From: JASGDC01 sp047605865
GTDB lineage: Bacteria; Actinomycetota; Actinomycetes; Actinomycetales; Micrococcaceae
Length of the DNA stretch: 57,449 nt
NCBI GenBank assembly: GCA_047605865.1
Contig: JASGFC010000009.1
Span: 1-57,449, forward strand
Direction of reading: 5' to 3'
Shown one piece after another: positions 43,915 to 53,880 of the stretch. Under the pieces are notes generated by a model. It was not told the origin of the DNA. It made no database searches and saw only the letters and a program-made list of their open reading frames with translations. Each line of letters starts with the position of its first letter. Position 1 is the stretch's first letter. Position numbers and translations under genes: made by a program.

Positions 43915-44598
43915 ATGGCTAATCTATTACTGATTGAAGACGACGCTACCCTACGCAAAGCATTAACATTGGCACTAAAACACAAAGGACACGAAGTTGT
44001 TCCAGCCTCAAATGGTGCTGAGGGTCTTGTTAAGTTATCTAGTAAGAAATTCGATTTAGTCATTCTAGATGTTATGCTCCCTGATATTAATGGCATTGAG
44101 GTGTGCAAAGCCATTCGCCAACCTGGGAATAACGCAATTCCCGTCATTATGATGACTGCAAAAGGTGAAGACGAAGATGTCTTAAGTGGGCTTGAAGCTG
44201 GTGCAGACGATTACATTGTCAAACCAGTAGAACCAGCCATTTTGAATGCCAGAATCGCTGCAGTACTTCGCAGAACTGGTGATCGCAAAGAAACCATTGA
44301 CCAGCTAGGTGATCTTGAAATTAACCGTAAATCACTAACAGTTAAAAAGAGTGGTCAACTCATTGAACTTAGTCCTACTGAAATTCGCCTTTTTATGGAA
44401 ATTTCTGAAAAACCCGGACAAGTCTTTACCCGCCAAGATCTTTTAACAATTGTATGGGGTAAAGATTATTTAGGAGATTCTCGTCTCATTGATGCCTGTG
44501 TACATAGGCTCCGCCAAAAATTAGAGGATAATCCTCAAGTTCCTGTTTACATACAAACAGTCAGTGGCTTTGGATACCGCTTCGGCCCAGTAAATTAG
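43915..44598 (+). CDS. OmpR-type response regulator
   Basis: A 227-residue regulator: receiver domain with acidic pocket IEDD and phosphoacceptor Asp52 (VILDVMLP), then a winged-helix DNA-binding domain (LSPTEIRLFMEI ... VHRLRQKLED ... VSGFGYRF). The histidine kinase gene follows five bases after its stop. The ATG at 43915 fits a leaderless start. An in-frame ATG at 43897 is less likely because it precedes the -10 box. Confidence 0.93.
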   Translation: MANLLLIEDDATLRKALTLALKHKGHEVVPASNGAEGLVKLSSKKFDLVILDVMLPDINGIEVCKAIRQPGNNAIPVIMMTAKGEDEDVLSGLEAGADDYIVKPVEPAILNARIAAVLRRTGDRKETIDQLGDLEINRKSLTVKKSGQLIELSPTEIRLFMEISEKPGQVFTRQDLLTIVWGKDYLGDSRLIDACVHRLRQKLEDNPQVPVYIQTVSGFGYRFGPVN

Positions 44599-44602
44599 AA
44601 TC

Positions 44603-46108
44603 ATGGCTCTACGGCTAAAAGAAAAAATTAACTCTCTGACTAACACGTCAAAGATAGCCTCTAATGTTACTATCATCATTATTTTTATAGCTGTTTTAGT
44701 AACAGTAGGTGCCGCATCTAGCTATTATGCTATTCAGAAGAAGCATTACCTTAATAGCAATGCCAATAGCATGATGGAAGTATTATTTGTTCATTCACAA
44801 GCTGCTCTTGTTACACCCCTGAATGATCCAAGTGAAGCTAATTTAATACACAGTATTGAAGAAATTAACTCTGAACTTTCTCAACTTGGAGCTGTGGCCG
44901 TGCTATTAGATACAAAAACTCAACAGCAATACTCTCAACCATTTTCTGAAATTGGGGGGGTTACGGGTGCAGAAATACCTCATAGCCCAAACATTCCTCA
45001 TGACTTCGTGCAACAAGTAATCAATGGTTCTGATAAATATTTTGAAATACGCAAAAACGGCTCAGAAGATACTGTAATTGCTGGCAGCAAAGTTCTTAAG
45101 GTTTCAGCTCATGGTACTGAAGATTCAGCTTTAGTATTATTAGGCTACATGCCCCTAGATCACGCAGATTCAGATATCAGAAATCTACTGAAGCTGCTAC
45201 TTATCACTGCCTTAATTTCTATTGTCATTGCTTCACTGATTGGCTATCTCTTTGCCCAAAAACTCTTACGGCCTCTCAAAGAACTTGACCTTAGCCCGCA
45301 TAATTCTGATTCAAAAACTCCAAGCTACAAAGATTTAAGTGTTGCTGATCTTGTCACCAAATTTAATAACAATTCAAGACACCTACAAAAAACGCTCGCT
45401 GATTTGAAAACTCGTGATAGTGATTCCCGGCGTTTTGTGGCTGATGTTGCTCATGAACTTCGCACCCCTATTGCCTCAATGCTAGCTTTGACCGATATCC
45501 TTGCAGAGGAAGTTGATAAGATGCCAGAAGGCGCTGCAGAGGCCGCCACTATCATCAATGAAGAAATACGAAGACTTCATTCATTAACCGAAGATCTTCT
45601 TGAAATTAGCCGCCATGACGCTAAGACGGCTTCTTTGGATCTTGAAAAATGCCAATTACGTGATGTTATTACCAACATGTTGGAATTACGGCACTGGGAA
45701 AATGACATTGAGGTTTCTGGCCATGCCTTGGCAATCGTTGATAGACGACGCTTAGACATTGTAGTAGCAAATTTAGTAATCAATGCGTTAAAGCATGGAG
45801 AAAAACCAATCTCAATTGTTATCAGTGAAGATGAGCATGAAGCCTGTATTTCAGTGACAAACCATGGAAAAACTATCCCTGCAGACGAACTTGAAAACCT
45901 CTTTAAACGCTTCTATAAAAATGACCCTTCACGAAACACTGACGGAAGTGGACTAGGTTTATCCATTGCTCTTTCAAATATGAAATTAATGCGCGGAACC
46001 ATAACTGCCACATCTGAGCACCAACTTACAACATTTACTGCCATTATTCCAAAAGGTAGTTTGACAATGGAAGCAGCCATGAAACTTAAGAGGGACAATG
46101 AAACGTAA
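44603..46108 (+). CDS. Two-component sensor histidine kinase
   Basis: The 501-residue membrane kinase has TM1 at about 21-45, an extracytoplasmic sensor region (46-192), TM2 at about 195-217, then the H-box VAHELRTPIAS with phospho-His284, N-box VVANLVINALKHGEK, and G-box GSGLGLSIALSNMKLMRG. It pairs with the upstream regulator and overlaps the lipoprotein gene by 11 bases. The signal is unknown; the attached lipoprotein suggests envelope sensing. Confidence 0.93.
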   Translation: MALRLKEKINSLTNTSKIASNVTIIIIFIAVLVTVGAASSYYAIQKKHYLNSNANSMMEVLFVHSQAALVTPLNDPSEANLIHSIEEINSELSQLGAVAVLLDTKTQQQYSQPFSEIGGVTGAEIPHSPNIPHDFVQQVINGSDKYFEIRKNGSEDTVIAGSKVLKVSAHGTEDSALVLLGYMPLDHADSDIRNLLKLLLITALISIVIASLIGYLFAQKLLRPLKELDLSPHNSDSKTPSYKDLSVADLVTKFNNNSRHLQKTLADLKTRDSDSRRFVADVAHELRTPIASMLALTDILAEEVDKMPEGAAEAATIINEEIRRLHSLTEDLLEISRHDAKTASLDLEKCQLRDVITNMLELRHWENDIEVSGHALAIVDRRRLDIVVANLVINALKHGEKPISIVISEDEHEACISVTNHGKTIPADELENLFKRFYKNDPSRNTDGSGLGLSIALSNMKLMRGTITATSEHQLTTFTAIIPKGSLTMEAAMKLKRDNET

Positions 46109-46580
46109 GCTAACTTTTGTGCTGCTAGGAATGGGAACCCTATTACTTTCATCGTGCTCTCCAGTTGAAAGTAAAGTACAAAATGCAGGACCACAAATCG
46201 TGGTGGACCCAACTGTCAACGTTTGCCGAGTTTTTCTGCTCAAAGATGGCAGGGTTGAGCCCGTGATACGTGAACATGAACGCTGCCTTTCTGCCGAAGA
46301 TTCGATACAACAATTGCTACTAGGTCCACAAGAAAATGAACAAGGCTATACCTCCGATTTACAAGCTTTGGTCAACGAGTTTCCACAAGTGCATTACGCT
46401 TTCAAAGATAATGAAAAAACTGTGATGCAACTTCCTATTCCATTAAGACATATTTCTGACAACGGTATACAACAAATCTCTTGTACTCTCAGTGGAACTC
46501 ACGATGGTAGCAACCTTGTTCTAGAAGGTAAAGATGGTGCCATCAAAAACTTAGAGACATGTAAGAATCAGGCCTCCTAG
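46098..46580 (+). CDS. Lipoprotein with GerMN-like domain, linked to the two-component system
   Basis: A 160-residue protein starting with a lipoprotein signal (lipobox LSSC, Cys at about 20). The rest resembles one GerMN-like module (VCRVFLLKDGRVEPV ... EDSIQQLLLGPQENEQGYTSDLQALV). Translation overlaps the kinase gene, so it is made with the system. LpqB and CseA are lipoproteins in analogous actinobacterial operons (with MtrAB and CseBC), and this protein may similarly tune the kinase. This is analogy, not demonstrated. Confidence 0.75.
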   Translation: MKRKLTFVLLGMGTLLLSSCSPVESKVQNAGPQIVVDPTVNVCRVFLLKDGRVEPVIREHERCLSAEDSIQQLLLGPQENEQGYTSDLQALVNEFPQVHYAFKDNEKTVMQLPIPLRHISDNGIQQISCTLSGTHDGSNLVLEGKDGAIKNLETCKNQAS

Positions 46581-46602
46581 ACTAGCTAGAAGACCTGATT
46601 TT
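46566..46602. terminator. Weak terminator between convergent genes
   Basis: AATCAGG (46566-46572) pairs with CCTGATT (46594-46600), followed by TT. The lipoprotein stop (46578-46580) lies in the loop, which is itself partly self-complementary. Confidence 0.4.
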
Positions 46603-46608
46603 AAGGGG

Positions 46609-47289
46609 TTAATACTGATAAGGACCATGTCCTTGCTGCGGTGGCAACTGATTATATTGCTGTTGCACTGGCAGCGCAGTATTCTGACTTCGATTTTTAA
46701 TAAATTCAAGACCGGGGTACTTGAAGTCTTTACCTTTCTTGGCAGCGACAGCACCCATAACACCACAAGCCATGGAGAAACCACCTAAACCAATGCTTCC
46801 ATAGATTGCAAGGTCTGGTTCAAATAAACCTAGGACACCCAATGCAAAACTTACAGGAACTAGCGTTAATTGAAAATTAAACAAAGAACGCATCTGTTCT
46901 TTAAGATATGCGCCTTTCTTGCCAAAGCTATAATAGCCAATACCAGAAGTTAAGAGACCGAAAGGTAGGAAGTTTGAAATAATATGACCAGCGGCAGCAG
47001 CATTTTCTTGCTGTGGCACAGAGTACTGTCCATATTGTGCAGAAATATTCCCCTGATTAAATCCTTGATTATACTGTTCAGTACTGTACTGTTGAACAGG
47101 AGCAACAGAGTACTCAGGTTTAATATTGTCTGTTAAATCAAGTTGCTGTAATGCACCCTGCTGAGGTGGTGCAGAAAAGTCTGTACTAATGTACTTAGCA
47201 TTCTCCAGTTTACGCTCAGGAGCAAGCACAGCGTCTTGATAATCTTTTTCACTAGGCACGTTGCTACTAGTGTTCTTCTTCTCGTTCAT
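46609..47289 (-). CDS. DUF4870/Tic20-like membrane protein
   Basis: A 226-residue protein: a Gln/Tyr/Pro-rich disordered N-terminus of about 100 residues, three membrane helices with the DUF4870 pattern (HIISNFLPFGLLTSGIGYYSFGKKGAYLKEQMRSLFNFQLTL), and another Q/P-rich tail. The function of this family is unknown. Stand-alone gene. Confidence 0.7.
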   Translation of the reverse strand: MNEKKNTSSNVPSEKDYQDAVLAPERKLENAKYISTDFSAPPQQGALQQLDLTDNIKPEYSVAPVQQYSTEQYNQGFNQGNISAQYGQYSVPQQENAAAAGHIISNFLPFGLLTSGIGYYSFGKKGAYLKEQMRSLFNFQLTLVPVSFALGVLGLFEPDLAIYGSIGLGGFSMACGVMGAVAAKKGKDFKYPGLEFIKNRSQNTALPVQQQYNQLPPQQGHGPYQY

Positions 47290-47359
47290 AATTACAGTTT
47301 ACTACTGTGAGCTTAATAACAGTTTCAGAATTCCTGAACATTTACTGAGATTGGTAAAA

Positions 47360-49888
47360 CTAGCGCTGAACAGCACCAAAGTAATCTTGTGCCACCTTTA
47401 CTGCTTCATCACGTGCTTCAGAGGCCTCTTCAGCTGTAAGTGTTCGATCAGGTGCACGGAATTTCATAGTGAATGCTAACGATTTCTTAGCATCGTCAAC
47501 ATTATCACCAGTGTATTCATCAAAAAGTCGAATTTCTTCCAACATATCTCCAGCACCAGATCGTAAAGCTTCAAGAACCTCTTGCGCTGAGGTATCTGCA
47601 TCAACAAGCAAAGCAACGTCTTGTGTTGCAGCAGGGTATGTTGACAAAGGCTTAGCAAAGATTACATCTGGAGCATGATCAATAAATGCGTCGAGATTTA
47701 ACTCAAAAACTGCAGTATGTTCAGGCAGGTTATTGTCTTTAATAATCTGGGGATGCAACTCTCCTGCATATCCAATGATATGTGAATGTCCATCTTCACT
47801 CATGAGTTCATCATTAAGAGTCAAAACTGCTGTACGCCCCGGGTGGAATGCCTGATGTTCCCCTTGAGAAACATCAATATCTACTGCCAGAGCGTTAGCT
47901 AAAGTCTGTACAATTGACAATGCATCAGAATAATCGAAAAGACGAGGTTCATAATGAGGCATTGCTGGCATTTCTTCTCCAGCTAGTAAACCAGAAATAT
48001 AATGAGGTTGATCTGGAAGAGCTGCGTTTAAAGCAGAAATCTCTTCGTCGCTTGGTTTAGCAGCTGCGCTAGGTAGTTGCTCTACTTTAGCTGAATTCAC
48101 TGGTAAAAACACCATAGACTTTTGGAAAAGTGCAAGATCTTTCTGCCCACGTGAGATATTACGATGTGCTACTTCTAGGAGACCAGGCAACAAAGAAGGA
48201 GTCATATATGGGAGTTCAGAATTAAGTGGGTTCTTTAACTTAATAGCAGATACTTTAGTTGAGCTATCAGCTGCTCCAAATAAATCTTTGTGTTCTTGGG
48301 AAACGAACGGGTAAGACTTCACTTCAATCAGACCACTTGAAGCAAGAGTATCTGCAGCACGACGCCTTAATTGCTGTGTGCGAGTCATGCCTTTGCCAGC
48401 AGGTGCTTGTGGCACACGAGAAGGAATATGCTCATAACCATTAAGTCGAACAACTTCTTCTGATAACGCTGAATCATCAACAAGGTCAGGGCGCCAGCTT
48501 GGTGGAGTAACTTCATATCCGTCACTTCCTTTTTTCACAGTTGCGCCAAGTTTTTCAAGTGGCGCAATGACTTCCTCATCTGAATAGTTGATACCAATTC
48601 GTTTGTTCACATAATCGGTAGGTAATTTAATAGCTTTAAAAGTTTCAGGCTCTCCAACGGTGGTTGTACCGGCTACTTTACCTCCAGCTAATTCAAGAAC
48701 AAGATCGGTAGCACGAGCTATTGCTTTAGCTGTTACTTGAGTATCTACACCACGTTCAAAACGTTTTGATGCCTCGGAAGGTAACTTATGTCTGCGAGCA
48801 GCACGTGCAATACTGACAGGATCAAAAGATGCTGCTTCAAGCACAATATTTTTGGTATCTTGAGTTACCTCAGTATGAGCACCACCCATAACACCAGCAA
48901 TACCAATAACTTCAGCCTCATCAGCTATGACAAGGTCTTCAGGATCAAGTTTGCGTTCTTGATCATCAAGGGTAATGATTTTCTCACCTTTTTGAGCACG
49001 TCTAACGGTAATACCACCATGAAGTTTATCTGCATCGTAAGCATGCATAGGTTGCCCTAGCTCTAACATGACATAATTTGTAATATCTACAAGCACTGAG
49101 ATAGGACGAACTCCAGCAAGGTTCAATCTATTGGACATCCATTCTGGGGTAGTTGCTTGAGCATTAACACCTTCAATGGTGCGAGCAATAAACTGAGTAC
49201 ACCCATCTTTGCCACGAATTGGCGCTTCATCATGAAGGTTAAGACTTAAACCAGACTGTTCTTTTGCATCAACAGTAGCTTGTACAGTATCAGCAGGATC
49301 ATTGAATGTAGTGTTTGTAGCATGTGAATACTCACGAGCAATTCCACGAATAGAAAAACAATAACTTCGATCAGGTGTAACATTTACTTCTGCAGCTTCA
49401 TCATCCATCCCTAAAAGAGGCAAAGCATCTTGGCCAACTTCAGCGTGGATACCACGTTCATTTAAACGAATAATTCCATCTTCAAGCTCTGGTAAACCCA
49501 ATTCAGTAGAGGCAGCCATCATGCCATCAGAAACATGCCCATAAGTTTTTCGTGGAGAAATTTTAAAGCCTCCAGGCAGTTCAGCACCAGGGAGTGTAAC
49601 TACAACAAGATCGCCTTCTTTGAAATTTTGTGCACCACAAACAATGCCATTGACGCTGTCAGGACCAACTTGCACCTGACACCAGCGGATATTTTTACCA
49701 TTCTTTTGTGGTTCAACCTCAAAAGATAGTACTTTTCCTACCACGATAGGGCCACTAATGCCATCAGATGGGCGGTGCACTGCTTCTTCCTCTAAACCAA
49801 CTTTCACTAGGTCAGCCATAACATCTTCAGCAGTTGCCTGTGCAGGAAGCTCAGTATATTCACGAAGCCATGATAGTGGAATACGCAT
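47360..49888 (-). CDS. pheT: Phenylalanine-tRNA ligase beta subunit
   Basis: An 842-residue subunit with N-terminal EMAP/tRNA-binding fold (about 40-150), B3/B4 editing domain, B5 domain, a degenerate class II core and the C-terminal FDX-ACB anticodon-binding domain (ending FRAPDRTLTAEEASEARDEAV). It follows pheS after a two-base gap, forming the usual alpha2-beta2 enzyme operon. Confidence 0.97.
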   Translation of the reverse strand: MRIPLSWLREYTELPAQATAEDVMADLVKVGLEEEAVHRPSDGISGPIVVGKVLSFEVEPQKNGKNIRWCQVQVGPDSVNGIVCGAQNFKEGDLVVVTLPGAELPGGFKISPRKTYGHVSDGMMAASTELGLPELEDGIIRLNERGIHAEVGQDALPLLGMDDEAAEVNVTPDRSYCFSIRGIAREYSHATNTTFNDPADTVQATVDAKEQSGLSLNLHDEAPIRGKDGCTQFIARTIEGVNAQATTPEWMSNRLNLAGVRPISVLVDITNYVMLELGQPMHAYDADKLHGGITVRRAQKGEKIITLDDQERKLDPEDLVIADEAEVIGIAGVMGGAHTEVTQDTKNIVLEAASFDPVSIARAARRHKLPSEASKRFERGVDTQVTAKAIARATDLVLELAGGKVAGTTTVGEPETFKAIKLPTDYVNKRIGINYSDEEVIAPLEKLGATVKKGSDGYEVTPPSWRPDLVDDSALSEEVVRLNGYEHIPSRVPQAPAGKGMTRTQQLRRRAADTLASSGLIEVKSYPFVSQEHKDLFGAADSSTKVSAIKLKNPLNSELPYMTPSLLPGLLEVAHRNISRGQKDLALFQKSMVFLPVNSAKVEQLPSAAAKPSDEEISALNAALPDQPHYISGLLAGEEMPAMPHYEPRLFDYSDALSIVQTLANALAVDIDVSQGEHQAFHPGRTAVLTLNDELMSEDGHSHIIGYAGELHPQIIKDNNLPEHTAVFELNLDAFIDHAPDVIFAKPLSTYPAATQDVALLVDADTSAQEVLEALRSGAGDMLEEIRLFDEYTGDNVDDAKKSLAFTMKFRAPDRTLTAEEASEARDEAVKVAQDYFGAVQR

Positions 49889-49890
49889 TA

Positions 49891-50934
49891 TTAAATGTCC
49901 CTTCCGAAGTGAGAACTAAAACGGACATCGCCTTCAACCATGTCTCGCATATCAGGAATACCATTACGAAATTGCAGTGTACGTTCAACTCCCATTCCAA
50001 AAGCAAAGCCAGAATATTCATCTGGATCAATACCAACAGCACGCAAGACATTAGGATTGACCATGCCACAGCCTCCCCATTCTATCCATTGTGGACCGCC
50101 TTTAGCTTCTGCATGCCATATATCAAGTTCAGCCGAAGGCTCTGTGAAGGGGAAATAATTTGGGCGCAAGCGAATTTTGGCTTCAGCACCAAACATTTGA
50201 CGGGCAAAAAGTTCAAGTGTTCCTACTAAATCTGCCATGGTCAAATCTTTATCTACTGCAAGACCTTCAAACTGATGAAAGACAGGAGTGTGAGTGGCGT
50301 CCAACTCGTCTGTACGATATACCCTTCCAGGACACAAAACGTAAATAGGTAACTGACGCTCTAACATTGTGCGAACTTGAACAGGAGAAGTATGGGTGCG
50401 AAGCACAGTATTTGGGTCTTCCGTAAAGAAAGTATCTTGCATCTCTCGAGCTGGATGATCTGCATCAAAATTCAAGGCATCAAAATTGAACCATTCAGAT
50501 TCAATTTCAGGACCTTCAACGATTTCCCATCCCATGCCAAGGAAAATATCTTCAACCCTGTCTTGTAAAATACTTAAAGGATGACGGGCACCTAACCTTT
50601 TTCGGGCTGGTGCTGCTGTAACATCTACAGCTTCAGCTTGAAGTTGTTGTGCTTCATGTTCTTGCTCTAAAACAGTAGTACGAGCAGCTAATGCTTGATT
50701 AACTTTACCTCTGGCTTGACCCATCAGTTTTCCAGCTGCTGCTCTTTCTGAGCCAGGTAATCTCCCAATTCCACGGTTGGCCAAAGTTAATGGTGCTTTG
50801 TCACCTGTAAAGGCTGTTTTTGCTTCTGATAATTCCTCTAAATTTTGTGCATTATCAAAGGCAGCAAGAGCCTCGGTTACAATCTTATTGATATTTTCTT
50901 CAGTGATCTCTATATCGGCACTGTGTTCAGACAT
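49891..50934 (-). CDS. pheS: Phenylalanine-tRNA ligase alpha subunit
   Basis: The 347-residue catalytic subunit has an N-terminal coiled coil and class II motifs, with motif 2 around RTHTSPVQVRTML and motif 3 in FGMGVERTLQFRNGIPDMR. The region upstream (50935-51053, 119 bases) is too short and lacks a T-box or attenuator that I can recognise. Confidence 0.97.
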   Translation of the reverse strand: MSEHSADIEITEENINKIVTEALAAFDNAQNLEELSEAKTAFTGDKAPLTLANRGIGRLPGSERAAAGKLMGQARGKVNQALAARTTVLEQEHEAQQLQAEAVDVTAAPARKRLGARHPLSILQDRVEDIFLGMGWEIVEGPEIESEWFNFDALNFDADHPAREMQDTFFTEDPNTVLRTHTSPVQVRTMLERQLPIYVLCPGRVYRTDELDATHTPVFHQFEGLAVDKDLTMADLVGTLELFARQMFGAEAKIRLRPNYFPFTEPSAELDIWHAEAKGGPQWIEWGGCGMVNPNVLRAVGIDPDEYSGFAFGMGVERTLQFRNGIPDMRDMVEGDVRFSSHFGRDI

Positions 50935-51053
50935 AAATATACCTAGTTCATCGTTGGAAAAGCTTTATAACTATCTTACAACTTTTAAAAGCGCAAGCTA
51001 AATTTCACATGGTTTCCAGCAGCTTTTAAGATAAAAAATATAAGCTATCACTC

Positions 51054-52325
51054 ATGAAGCCTGAGCAAAATAAAGGAACAGTTCTTTTAGTAGATCCCAT
51101 GAGTAGTGGTGAGAACTATCTTAAATTTTTTGCTCAAAAAGGCTGGAATTGCACCATTCTCGATACTGGAAAAGTCTCCCATCTTTTAAAACCACACCTT
51201 AAGAAACAATCTTTAAATTTTGTGCAAGATTTTAACAATAATCTTTCTCAACTCATTACTTATCTTCACGAACACAAGATTGATTACGTGATTTCAGCCA
51301 GTGAACCTTCTGTGCCCTTTGTGGAAAAGTTGCGAGCAAAAGCTCAACTGCATTATAGAAATGTTGATAGCTTAGCAAGGGCTAGATTTCATAAAGGTCA
51401 CATGCTCGATGCTTTAAAAAAGGCTAACATTCCTATGGTTGATTTTATCTGGGGTTCAAATCCTGCAGAATTCAAGGAATTTGTGGAGAACTTTGACTTC
51501 TCCACAAAATCTTTAATCTTAAAACCTGCTTTAGGTGCAGCTTCTATTGGTATACATCACGTGAAGTCAAAAGAAGAGGCTCAAGCTACTCTTGAGGATA
51601 TTTTCTGTGATGAAGTGAACTATATTGGTAAGAAAATTAAAGCTGTAGTGGCTCAAGAATTTTTTCAGGGAAAAGAGTACGTTCTTGACACATACTCTTA
51701 CGATGGGCACCATGTTCTATCTCACTCAAACTCGTACCAAAAACATCCATCTTCTCAAGGTACTTTCATTTATGATCATTCATCGTGGTTAGCAGCTGAT
51801 GAAAATATCGTGCAACAACTCTTTAACTTTAGTGTCCCCATTTTAGAAAGTCTAGGTATACAAAACGGTTGCTCTCACATTGAATACCTTGTTAATGAAG
51901 CAGGTACAGTGCAGTTTGTGGAGTTAAATTTTCGACCTCATGGCGGGAATAATATACCATTCATTCACCACTTAACAGGTGGGCATTGTCAAATGTGGCA
52001 AGAAGTTGAGTGGATTACTGAACAAAAGAAACCAAAGAAGACTTATCATTTGGCTTATCATGGCAAATATATTGATATGAGCCTAGCTGAACCAATAGTT
52101 TTCAAACACTACAACACCGAAGATGTTTTCCCTTCTAGCGACCCTCGATTATGGGCACGATATGCTCGCATTCAGACAGGTGTTAAGTATCCTGAGACGC
52201 TAGATCTTCACGATACGATGGAACTCGATTCGTTCTGCATCTGTGCTGCACAACAATCTGATGTTGATGATGCAGAAAAAACTATTCGCAAAAATTTTAA
52301 AAGACTTGTGGCAAAGAACCGTTAA
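51054..52325 (+). CDS. ATP-grasp ligase, substrate unknown
   Basis: The 423-residue protein has the ATP-grasp layout of carboxylate-amine/thiol ligases: a Rossmann-like N-terminal part (LLVDPMSSGENYLKFFAQKGW), central ATP-binding lobe (LILKPALGAASIGIHHVKS, VAQEFFQGKEYVLDTYSYDGH) and a C-terminal metal site with QFVELNFRPHGG. It resembles the L-amino acid ligase (BacD-like) and biotin-carboxylase-like ATP-grasp groups. No strong ribosome-binding site is present. An MFS exporter gene follows 15 bases downstream, suggesting that the product is exported. Confidence 0.8.
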   Translation: MKPEQNKGTVLLVDPMSSGENYLKFFAQKGWNCTILDTGKVSHLLKPHLKKQSLNFVQDFNNNLSQLITYLHEHKIDYVISASEPSVPFVEKLRAKAQLHYRNVDSLARARFHKGHMLDALKKANIPMVDFIWGSNPAEFKEFVENFDFSTKSLILKPALGAASIGIHHVKSKEEAQATLEDIFCDEVNYIGKKIKAVVAQEFFQGKEYVLDTYSYDGHHVLSHSNSYQKHPSSQGTFIYDHSSWLAADENIVQQLFNFSVPILESLGIQNGCSHIEYLVNEAGTVQFVELNFRPHGGNNIPFIHHLTGGHCQMWQEVEWITEQKKPKKTYHLAYHGKYIDMSLAEPIVFKHYNTEDVFPSSDPRLWARYARIQTGVKYPETLDLHDTMELDSFCICAAQQSDVDDAEKTIRKNFKRLVAKNR

Positions 52326-52340
52326 AGTTACCATTGAGGA

Positions 52341-53522
52341 ATGCCTTCAAGAACCTCCTCCTCAGCTAATACTGCCCTTCTAGCTCTTGCTCTAGGTGGT
52401 CTTGGCATTGGCTCAACTGAATTTGCCATCATGGGTTTATTGCCTCAAGTGGCGAACGGACTACGTATCACTATCCCTCAAGCTGGCCATCTGATTTCTG
52501 CTTATGCTCTTGGTGTGGTCATAGGAGCTCCTATTTTTGCAGTGCTGACAGCACACATGAAACGCAAACCAACTTTAATGATGCTCATGTCTATTTTCAC
52601 CTGTGGTAATGCTCTTTCTGCTTTTGCACCGGGCTATCATTCCATGATGCTAGCTCGTTTTCTTGCTGGCCTACCTCACGGCGCTTACTTTGGAATTGCA
52701 GCTGTTACTGGTGCAGTTTTAGCAGGCAAGGGTAAACGTGGGCATGCAATCTCAATGATTATGATGGGATTAACTATCGCCAACGTTATCAGTGTTCCTT
52801 TACTGACTTTGATGGGTCAGCATATAGGATGGCGCTGGGCTTTTGGTGTTATTGCTGGCATTGGACTGCTCACTGTTTTGGCCATTGCACTGATTGTGCC
52901 AGAAACAGGAACAAGTGGTGCCAGTATTAAAGGTGAACTTTCTGCGCTTAAACAACCTCAGATTTGGCTTACTCTCTTAACTGGAATGATAGGCTTCGGT
53001 GGTTTCTTCGCTGTCTATAGCTACATCACACCTATGATGACTGACGTCACAGGTTTTTCTTTAACAACAGTTACTCTCATTTTAAGTATTTACGGCCTAG
53101 GTATGACCACAGGAAACTTCTTAGGCGGAAAAACTACTGACTGGAACATCAACAAAAGCATTTACCTTTTTGGTGCTTCAATGGCAATAACCTTGTTACT
53201 TTTCACTCTTGCAATTCATCATAAAGCAACCGCAGTAATACTGGTTTACTTCATGGGTGTCTCAGTTTCAGCTTACACAGTGCCACTACAAGCACGCCTC
53301 ATGGTGGTAGCTGAGGGTGCACAGAACCTTGCTGCTAGCATGAACCACTCTGCGCTCAACCTAGCCAATGCTTTAGGCGCATGGCTAGGTGGGCTTGTTA
53401 TTGCTGCTGGATTAGGTTATGTAGCTCCAGTTTGGGTAGGTTTTATTCTTGCTATTGCTGGCCTTATTTGTGCTTTCATCACCTTCTCTTTACAGAAGAA
53501 AACTGCAAAAAGCCACAAATAG
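52341..53522 (+). CDS. MFS efflux transporter (DHA1/AraJ type)
   Basis: A 393-residue, 12-helix transporter that opens with GGLGIGSTEFAIMGLLPQVANGLRITIPQAGHLISAYALGVVIGAPI, the classical start of the DHA1/AraJ drug-efflux group, with motif A at AHMKRKPTLMMLMS. Substrate unknown. It lies directly behind the ATP-grasp gene on the same strand. Confidence 0.85.
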   Translation: MPSRTSSSANTALLALALGGLGIGSTEFAIMGLLPQVANGLRITIPQAGHLISAYALGVVIGAPIFAVLTAHMKRKPTLMMLMSIFTCGNALSAFAPGYHSMMLARFLAGLPHGAYFGIAAVTGAVLAGKGKRGHAISMIMMGLTIANVISVPLLTLMGQHIGWRWAFGVIAGIGLLTVLAIALIVPETGTSGASIKGELSALKQPQIWLTLLTGMIGFGGFFAVYSYITPMMTDVTGFSLTTVTLILSIYGLGMTTGNFLGGKTTDWNINKSIYLFGASMAITLLLFTLAIHHKATAVILVYFMGVSVSAYTVPLQARLMVVAEGAQNLAASMNHSALNLANALGAWLGGLVIAAGLGYVAPVWVGFILAIAGLICAFITFSLQKKTAKSHK

Positions 53523-53596
53523 CAAAATACAGCAACTTTTGAAAAAGAAGTCTTATGCTGGTGTTGTCATTGAAAATAAAACGAAGGGAAATGACT

Positions 53597-53866
53597 ATGG
53601 CAACATCTGTAGCTCGCGTAACAGAAATTAGCGCTCACTCAACTGAAAGCTTTGATGACGCAATCAATGCTGGTGTAGATCGCGCAACTACAAGTCTACG
53701 TAATGTAACTGGCGCTTGGGTTAAATCACAAAAAGTAACTGTGGAAAATGACAAGATTACTGGCTACCAGGTTCTGCTTCAAATTACATTCGTTCTTGAT
53801 AGTGATGCTGCAATTACAGATTCAGACGAAAAAACAGATTCAGACGAAAAAAATAGCAATAACTAA
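53597..53866 (+). CDS. Dodecin
   Basis: The 89-residue protein fits dodecin, a flavin-storing dodecamer: ARVTEISAHSTESFDDAINAGVDRATTSLRNVTGAWVKSQKV with the stacking-Trp region GAWV and the conserved ITGYQVLLQITFVLD. A short D/S/E/K tail (repeated TDSDEK) is unusual. The ATG at 53597 is chosen since GAAGGG lies eight bases upstream. The ATG at 53591 is too close to it. Confidence 0.9.
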   Translation: MATSVARVTEISAHSTESFDDAINAGVDRATTSLRNVTGAWVKSQKVTVENDKITGYQVLLQITFVLDSDAAITDSDEKTDSDEKNSNN

Positions 53867-53880
53867 TTTAATTTCATATA

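Noticed and set aside
50935..51053. Possible T-box leader before pheS.
   Set aside because: The gap is too short and no T-box sequence or terminator stem is seen.
51054..53522. A bacilysin gene cluster.
   Set aside because: Only the two general-type genes are present; there are none of the genes for the modified amino acid.
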